Below, one piece after another: positions 59,927 to 64,000 of a stretch of DNA of 64,000 nt; position 1 is the stretch's first letter, and the number at the start of each line of letters is the position of its first letter. The notes beneath the pieces were generated by a model. It was not told the DNA's origin and did not search any database. It saw only the letters and a program-made list of their open reading frames with translations. This DNA is from RGIG8050 sp045588915 (GTDB taxonomy: Bacteria > Bacillota > Clostridia > Christensenellales > UBA1242), in NCBI GenBank assembly GCA_045588915.1, contig JAZNFA010000003.1:52509-116508 (forward strand), read 5' to 3'. The translations under genes were made by a program, and so were the position numbers.

Positions 59927-61213
59927 ATGAAAAAATATTTAAAACTGTTAACGCTTGGATTGATTACAATCATTTCCAGTTTGCTTTTGGTGGCGTGTGA
60001 TATGCGACAAATATTTTTTAACGACGAAACGACGGAAGAAACATATACAGAAGAAACATATGTGGTAACATTTGATAGTAATGATGGTCGTGCGGCGGTT
60101 ACACGAGAAATTATACAAGGCAACACGACAACCAATTTAATGATTACGCGTGATGGTTACACTTTCCAAGGTTGGTATTTGGACGGCGAATTGTTTGACT
60201 TTGATACACCGATTACTGCAGATATTATTTTACAAGCAAAATGGGTGGTTGATATTACGGAAATGTGCGAATACCGTTTGGCAGCAGATGGCAAGTCCTA
60301 TGAAATGATTAGATACAACGGCACAGGTTTAGCCGAAATTGTTTTACCGAGTGAATACAACGGTTTGCCAGTAACAGCAATTACCGCACCATATACTATG
60401 GACGAGATGATGAATATGTCCGCTCCAAATATTGCATATTTCCCATTTGTTAATTTTGAAAATAATGGACAAGGAAGTTATGAGAATCAACACCCGGAAA
60501 TCACTTCAATCATAATTCCAGACGGTTATACTTCAATTGGTTTTGGTGCATTTATGTCGTGTGATACCTTAAATTCAATTACGATTCCGGACAGCGTAAC
60601 GAGTATTGGAGATGTTGCTTTTACTGGTTGCACAAATTTAACTTCAATTGCTATACCGGACAGCGTAACGAGTATTGGTTTTGTTGCGTTTGCTGTTTGT
60701 ACAAATTTAACTTCTGTTACCATTCCGGACAGCGTAACCAGTATTGGCGAGCAATCTTTTGTAAATTGTACAAGTTTAACTTCAGTTACCATTTCGAGCG
60801 GTGTAACTAGTATTAGTGATCATGCTTTTAAAGGTTGCACAAGTTTAACTTCAATTGCTATACCGGACAGCGTAACGAGTATTGGAGATGATGCTTTTGC
60901 TTATTGTGAAAGTTTAACTTCAATTACGATTCCCGACAGTGTAACCAGTATAGGTTCTTATGCTTTTGGTAATTGTACAAGTTTAACTTCAATTGTTATT
61001 CCGGATAGTGTGACCAGCTTTGAAGGAAGTGCTTTTAGTGGTTGCACAAGTTTAACTTCAATAGTTATTCCAGACAGTGTGACGAGTATTGGAGATGATG
61101 CGTTTTATGGTTGGACCAGCGAGCAAACAATTTATTTTGAAGCGGAAACAGGACCTGAAGGTTGGTACTATTATGGTGATGCCCAAGTGGTTTGGGGATA
61201 TAAAAAAATATGA
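59927..61213 (+). CDS. BspA-like leucine-rich repeat lipoprotein
   Basis: 428 residues from the ATG at 59927, fixed by GGGAGG 7 bases upstream and by the signal peptide. Lipobox LLLVAC gives a lipid-anchored surface protein. Residues about 40-105 form an InlB-type B repeat (TFDSNDGRA ... GYTFQGWYLDG ... AKWV). Then about nine 23-residue LRR_5 repeats of the type LTSITIPDSVTSIGDYAF. Such proteins bind host or community partners. Translation is probably controlled by the leader. It ends ATA TGA TAA, a TGA directly followed by TAA. Confidence 0.93.
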   Translation: MKKYLKLLTLGLITIISSLLLVACDMRQIFFNDETTEETYTEETYVVTFDSNDGRAAVTREIIQGNTTTNLMITRDGYTFQGWYLDGELFDFDTPITADIILQAKWVVDITEMCEYRLAADGKSYEMIRYNGTGLAEIVLPSEYNGLPVTAITAPYTMDEMMNMSAPNIAYFPFVNFENNGQGSYENQHPEITSIIIPDGYTSIGFGAFMSCDTLNSITIPDSVTSIGDVAFTGCTNLTSIAIPDSVTSIGFVAFAVCTNLTSVTIPDSVTSIGEQSFVNCTSLTSVTISSGVTSISDHAFKGCTSLTSIAIPDSVTSIGDDAFAYCESLTSITIPDSVTSIGSYAFGNCTSLTSIVIPDSVTSFEGSAFSGCTSLTSIVIPDSVTSIGDDAFYGWTSEQTIYFEAETGPEGWYYYGDAQVVWGYKKI

Positions 61214-61277
61214 TAATTTTAATAAAATAATTTTTTATCCGATATCAATGAAATAATTTTTCATTAATTGTATTTAC

Positions 61278-61577
61278 TTAAAATGTAATTTCTAAATATT
61301 TTTTGAGTGAAGTATGATTTAATATGCGATAACCATTTTCCAATGGTTCAATAACTTTTAAATTTATTAATCTTTCAATGATAATTTGAGCATCGGGGAA
61401 GTGTATATCAAAAACTCTCTGTAAAATGGAAATTGAGATTTTTTCAAGACCACAAACATAAGTAATCTTTTCTTGTTTGGTTTTAGTTCTTAAATCTGTT
61501 CGTCTCATTATAAAATCCAAAGTCAATGCCAAACTTTCGGGGTCTAATTTCTCTAAATGTGAAAGGTCAATTTCCAT
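61278..61577 (-). CDS. Small protein of unknown function
   Basis: 99 residues. Helical start (LDPESLALTLDFIMRRTDL), a segment with winged-helix character (ISILQRVFDIHFPDAQIIIERLINLKVIE) and a short beta end. The pattern hints at a DNA-binding winged helix, without a match I can name. No membrane segment. Only a weak ribosome binding site. Its neighbour at 61608 is in the same direction, 30 bases upstream. Confidence 0.55.
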   Translation of the reverse strand: MEIDLSHLEKLDPESLALTLDFIMRRTDLRTKTKQEKITYVCGLEKISISILQRVFDIHFPDAQIIIERLINLKVIEPLENGYRILNHTSLKKYLEITF

Positions 61578-61607
61578 AAATCATTATAGTATATAAAATT
61601 TTAAGTT

Positions 61608-61769
61608 TTATTTGCAATTTTTTGATTTATCAACAGTTTTCTTATTTAACTTAATAAGTCCTAAAATAACTCCTTCGTAACCACAATTATTTATCTTTTT
61701 TTGAATTGTTTCCATAAATTCAACCATGTCATTTTCAAGTGAGTTTTTCTTTATTTTATTTTCAGCCAT
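61608..61769 (-). CDS. 53-residue protein of unknown function
   Basis: Start MAENKIKKNSLENDMVEF, end NKKTVDKSKNCK, then TAA. Mostly helix, charged. AAAGGAAA lies before the ATG. With the 99-residue gene it forms a small minus-strand pair convergent with the lipoprotein gene. Function unknown. Confidence 0.5.
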   Translation of the reverse strand: MAENKIKKNSLENDMVEFMETIQKKINNCGYEGVILGLIKLNKKTVDKSKNCK

Positions 61770-62030
61770 ATTTAGTTTTCCTTTATTATAAGTAGTATAA
61801 GTCCTTATACATTAAATTTAGCATAATCAAAACACAGGGAATAGGTGTGTTGATTTTATTTTTAAATTAATCTATAAAAATAAATATATAAAATATTTAT
61901 TAAAACTCAGCAAAATTACAAAGATAAAAGGAAATACAAAACTTACGCAAATAACAAAAATCAACTCAAAAATTACAAAAAATATACAGGATAAAACACA
62001 ACATAAAAATAATTTTAAAAGTTATGCTTA
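61770..62030. other. AT-rich gap at the right end of the element
   Basis: About 260 bp of A-rich DNA without a gene. It holds the right copy of CAGGGAATAGGT (61835-61846), here as the loop of a hairpin (CAC/GTG and outer AATCAA/TTGATT). Confidence 0.4.
61835..61846 (+). repeat. 12-bp direct repeat, right copy
   Basis: CAGGGAATAGGT, identical to the copy in the structured leader at 59800, 2 kb away. Confidence 0.5.
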
Positions 62031-62076
62031 TCTACGGAACAGAAGGTCGAGCGTTCGAATCGCCCGCGGTGCACCA
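62031..62076 (+). pseudogene. 3' half of interrupted tRNA-Arg (attR)
   Basis: TCTACGGAACAG, variable loop, T arm and acceptor GCGGTGC plus ACCA. It matches the intact copy except position 69, and GCGGTGC pairs perfectly with GCACCGC of the 5' half at 56423, proving the two halves were once one gene. Confidence 0.9.
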
Positions 62077-62110
62077 CAATTCACAAATACGAACGGAAAA
62101 TTTGCAATAA

Positions 62111-62129
62111 CTGGAATATTTTATTCCAG
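62111..62129. terminator. Hairpin downstream of the tRNA 3' half
   Basis: CTGGAAT-ATTTT-ATTCCAG, 7-bp perfect stem, followed after a few bases by CTTTTGG. Probably the old terminator of the tRNA-Arg gene; the T-tract is poor. Confidence 0.4.
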
Positions 62130-62149
62130 AGACTTTTGGGGTGTAAAAG

Positions 62150-62178
62150 TTGAAATAACCATTTAATGGTGTTAATAT
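62150..62178 (+). promoter_or_regulatory. Promoter with palindrome in the spacer, predicted leaderless
   Basis: TTGAAA (62150-62155), 17-bp spacer, TAATAT (62173-62178), 6 bases, ATG at 62185. The spacer contains ACCATTTAATGGT (62158-62170), a 13-bp palindrome that could be an operator. Confidence 0.5.
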
Positions 62179-62184
62179 TATTGC

Positions 62185-62949
62185 ATGTTTGCAACGGATG
62201 AAATGAAATTGGCGCCATTCCCATCGTTGTTATGGCTAGCCTTGATATCGGCAATCTATTTAGGAGTTGTAAGCTTTGTATTTTTGGTTATTGGTAATTT
62301 TGACTGGACTTTGTTTTTGATCGGCGTTTGTTTTGACATTATGAGTGTTACTACGGATTATATTTTTTTAAAAAAAATTAACAACAATGAAGAGATTATT
62401 AAAATTAAGTTTGAATTATATAACACAATTAAAAACAAACCCAATATTGTTAATACAATTTATAATATAGTGTATTCGAGAAATAAAAATGTAATTTCTA
62501 ACATTATAATGCTTTGTTTAAATAATAAAAATATTGATTTAACTTTAATTGAGTACAAGGTAAAGTGTGGCACTATTATTGGATATTTAAGGGCGAATAA
62601 ACTTGATAACAAAGCATTGAAACAAGTAGAAAAACAATTAAAAATTTATAATTATAAAGATGACTTTAACGAAATGTTAAGACAAGTTGAAACCAAAGAA
62701 TTAATTCAAAAACAGGAAATTGGTGGTTTTGCTGTTATAATTACCATAATTAGTTTTATGTTGGCTATTTTGTGTTTTTTTAGAGTGGATTATGCTTCGA
62801 TTAATATAAATCAAAACTTAATTTACATAACTATATATTTTGTATTTACAACATTTTATATGCTAAAGAAAAACAAAGATTATAAGAATCAATTAATTAC
62901 TATTTATTTAACAATCAATCAAATCTTTAAAAGTGAAAAATTTAGCTAA
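62185..62949 (+). CDS. Membrane protein of unknown function
   Basis: 254 residues. Two membrane segments at the N-terminus (about 13-35 and 40-60), an AT-coded helical cytosolic middle (about 65-185, with KVKCGTIIGYLRANKLDNKAL), and two at the C-terminus (about 190-208 and 220-236). The layout resembles pore-forming or sensor proteins of accessory systems but no motif supports a claim. It lies just outside the element, convergent with a restriction-type nuclease. Confidence 0.6.
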   Translation: MFATDEMKLAPFPSLLWLALISAIYLGVVSFVFLVIGNFDWTLFLIGVCFDIMSVTTDYIFLKKINNNEEIIKIKFELYNTIKNKPNIVNTIYNIVYSRNKNVISNIIMLCLNNKNIDLTLIEYKVKCGTIIGYLRANKLDNKALKQVEKQLKIYNYKDDFNEMLRQVETKELIQKQEIGGFAVIITIISFMLAILCFFRVDYASININQNLIYITIYFVFTTFYMLKKNKDYKNQLITIYLTINQIFKSEKFS

Positions 62950-62959
62950 TTAGAAAATA

Positions 62960-64000
62960 TTAAATTTCTTCTACTCGATCTAACCCTAAAAATTTTTTAT
63001 AATCGACTTTCTTTATATTTAAATTCCATCTCTCGTTTATAAAACGTAGTATTTTTATACCTCTGTTCAATATTGTTTCGGGAGTCCATTCCTTTTCTGT
63101 AGAAACTTCCATTTCTGAATAACTTCCAAATTTATATCCTAGGTTGTTATCCTTATTGTGACATTTTTCATTAAATGGTTTATTTGCAAGTTTTTCATTT
63201 TTTGTTTGCGATAGCATCAGTAAGTTACCTAACGAATTTCTGTATTTTATGTTGCCACGACCAAAGTTAAATCTTGATTTCCAGTAATCTGAACTTGGAG
63301 ATTTAGGATATATATGTTCAATGGAATTAAATACGTCTTGGGCAGTGCTGAAATCCGGTATTTTTTGTATTTTATTTCTGCTTTCTTTTTGTAATTTTTT
63401 TTCATATTCCCATAAAATATACGGTGTTGCAAGTTTATTATAAAAACCACTGCGGTTGTGATAGAATAATTTTTGCATGTTAGCCTGGCTTGATGTAACA
63501 AGATTTGAATAATTAGCTATTTTGTTTAAAACATCTTCAAATTGAATTTCTTTAAGTTGATATTTGTAAAACAATTCGGTTAATGAAATTTTTTCATCTT
63601 CATTATAAAAAACCTCAGGTGGAAATAATATTTTATTAAACATATAGTTTTCTATTGCTTTTAAAAATTTTTTTATATTTACAATATTTTCATTACTAAT
63701 AACTGCAACAATTAAAAGTTTTATGAATAATATATTACATCTGCCATAATATATTCTAAAATGTTTAATTTCGCTATTTATTAAAAAGTTTATTTTAATC
63801 AATAATTCTTTAACATCGTCATTATAATTGGAAAACATTGAATTATGAATATCTGACCAAATCTTGATGCGTTTGTTTAAGTCTTCCAAATAATTAAATA
63901 TTAATTTTATTTGGAGCTCATTAGTTTTAACGCGTTCGGGAATAAAGTGTTTTGTTAATAAGTAATCCCCAGGACGCATATTATAATAATCAGGTCTATA
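62960..64000 (-). CDS. GmrSD-type (DUF262/DUF1524) nuclease, 5' end outside window
   Basis: 347 codons seen; the frame stays open to the window edge, so the N-terminal DUF262 part is cut off. The C-terminal DUF1524 HNH-like motif is SIEHIYPKSPSSDYW with RNSLGNLLMLSQTKNEKLAN, followed by KPFNEKC; His and the Asn residues are the expected metal-site ligands. GmrSD proteins are type IV restriction systems or related phage-defence nucleases. Its position next to the element suggests a defence or accessory region continuing to the right. Confidence 0.78.
   Translation of the reverse strand, partial: YRPDYYNMRPGDYLLTKHFIPERVKTNELQIKLIFNYLEDLNKRIKIWSDIHNSMFSNYNDDVKELLIKINFLINSEIKHFRIYYGRCNILFIKLLIVAVISNENIVNIKKFLKAIENYMFNKILFPPEVFYNEDEKISLTELFYKYQLKEIQFEDVLNKIANYSNLVTSSQANMQKLFYHNRSGFYNKLATPYILWEYEKKLQKESRNKIQKIPDFSTAQDVFNSIEHIYPKSPSSDYWKSRFNFGRGNIKYRNSLGNLLMLSQTKNEKLANKPFNEKCHNKDNNLGYKFGSYSEMEVSTEKEWTPETILNRGIKILRFINERWNLNIKKVDYKKFLGLDRVEEI

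Larger units (their letters stand above)
56454..62038. mobile_element. 5.6-kb integrated element in the anticodon loop of tRNA-Arg(ACG)
   Basis: Bounded by two copies of TCTACGGA (56454-56461 and 62031-62038), the crossover core inside the tRNA anticodon loop. Contents: a spare tRNA-Arg, Rep gene with two in-frame TGA, tyrosine recombinase, excisionase-like gene with one in-frame TGA, structured leader plus BspA-like lipoprotein, and two small genes. No conjugation genes are visible, so it is a non-self-mobile or plasmid-derived integrated element. AT content and G/C balance differ from the surrounding DNA. Confidence 0.85.

Noticed and set aside
59767..60135. 122-codon minus-strand frame over the lipoprotein start
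   Set aside because: It is antisense to the signal peptide region and the structured leader; the plus-strand gene and its RNA folding explain the sequence.
60488..61120. DNA repeat array in the element as a non-coding satellite
   Set aside because: The 69-bp periodicity is the codon image of 23-residue LRR_5 repeats in an open frame with a signal peptide.
1..64000. UGA=Trp (code 4) for the whole organism
   Set aside because: rnj, the subtilase and the hydrolase end in TGA exactly where the next gene's ATG overlaps, and reading through gives non-family tails. The possibility is kept only for the element.
1..64000. CRISPR array
   Set aside because: No regularly spaced direct repeats of 23-40 bp were found; the only tandem repeats are the 69-bp units coding the leucine-rich repeats (60.5-61.1 kb).

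Overview
The window is one AT-rich chromosomal segment, most likely from an uncultured low-GC Bacillota (Firmicutes) of clostridial type. Support: rpmG-secE-nusG, a clpX/clpP/tig run, RNase J instead of RNase E, a SpoIVB-like S55 peptidase, an HTH-MarR/DegV/CoA-activase operon, ParAB with a parS-like palindrome, and Shine-Dalgarno sequences of the AGGAGG type. The genus cannot be named from sequence alone. TAA is the usual stop; TAG and TGA also occur, and TGA is a true stop at several overlapping gene junctions (rnj/lspA, hydrolase/Mur ligase, subtilase/TM2).

Layout. 1-4.6 kb: 3' part of mfd, tilS, and the rpmG-secE-nusG operon. 4.6-13.5 kb: a minus-strand block for protein quality control (clpX, clpP, tig), two small membrane proteins, an RluD-type synthase, lspA, rnj and recJ. 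13.5-25 kb: DegV, small regulators, ftsY, rpiB, a tyrosine phosphatase, a subtilase, recA, a Mur ligase, a hydrolase, an orphan operon of four small genes, tsaB/tsaE. 25-29.7 kb: a polyamine-type ABC operon with a permease/binding-protein fusion. 29.7-34.8 kb: five tandem divergent paralogues of an unrecognised protein family. 34.9-48.2 kb: tRNA-Leu, a D,D-carboxypeptidase, SpoIVB-like peptidase, murB, tsaC, gltX, ybaB, split dnaX, parA, parB, an 875-bp non-coding region with four identical parS-like palindromes, a CvpA-like gene and recF. 48.3-56.2 kb: a phosphodiesterase-family protein, mutM, and a MarR-DegV-dehydratase/activase operon. 56.3 kb: tRNA-Ala.

56.45-62.04 kb is a 5.6-kb integrated element inside a tRNA-Arg(ACG) gene. 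The 5' half of the interrupted tRNA is at 56423-56461 and the 3' half at 62031-62076; they share an 8-bp core from the anticodon loop. The element brings its own complete tRNA-Arg with a compensated base pair, a tyrosine recombinase, a small excisionase-like gene, a plasmid-type Rep gene, and a BspA-like leucine-rich lipoprotein behind a structured leader with two mutually exclusive hairpins. The Rep and excisionase-like genes are open end to end except for three in-frame TGA codons, so either they are recent nonsense mutants or they are written for UGA=Trp. Beyond the element lie a membrane protein and a partial GmrSD/DUF1524-type nuclease.

The most general signal is regulatory: many genes, including four of the five paralogues, have a good -35/-10 pair whose -10 box ends 5-8 bp before the start codon, with a spacer that is usually 18 bp and no Shine-Dalgarno sequence. 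This predicts leaderless mRNAs used alongside normally led ones.
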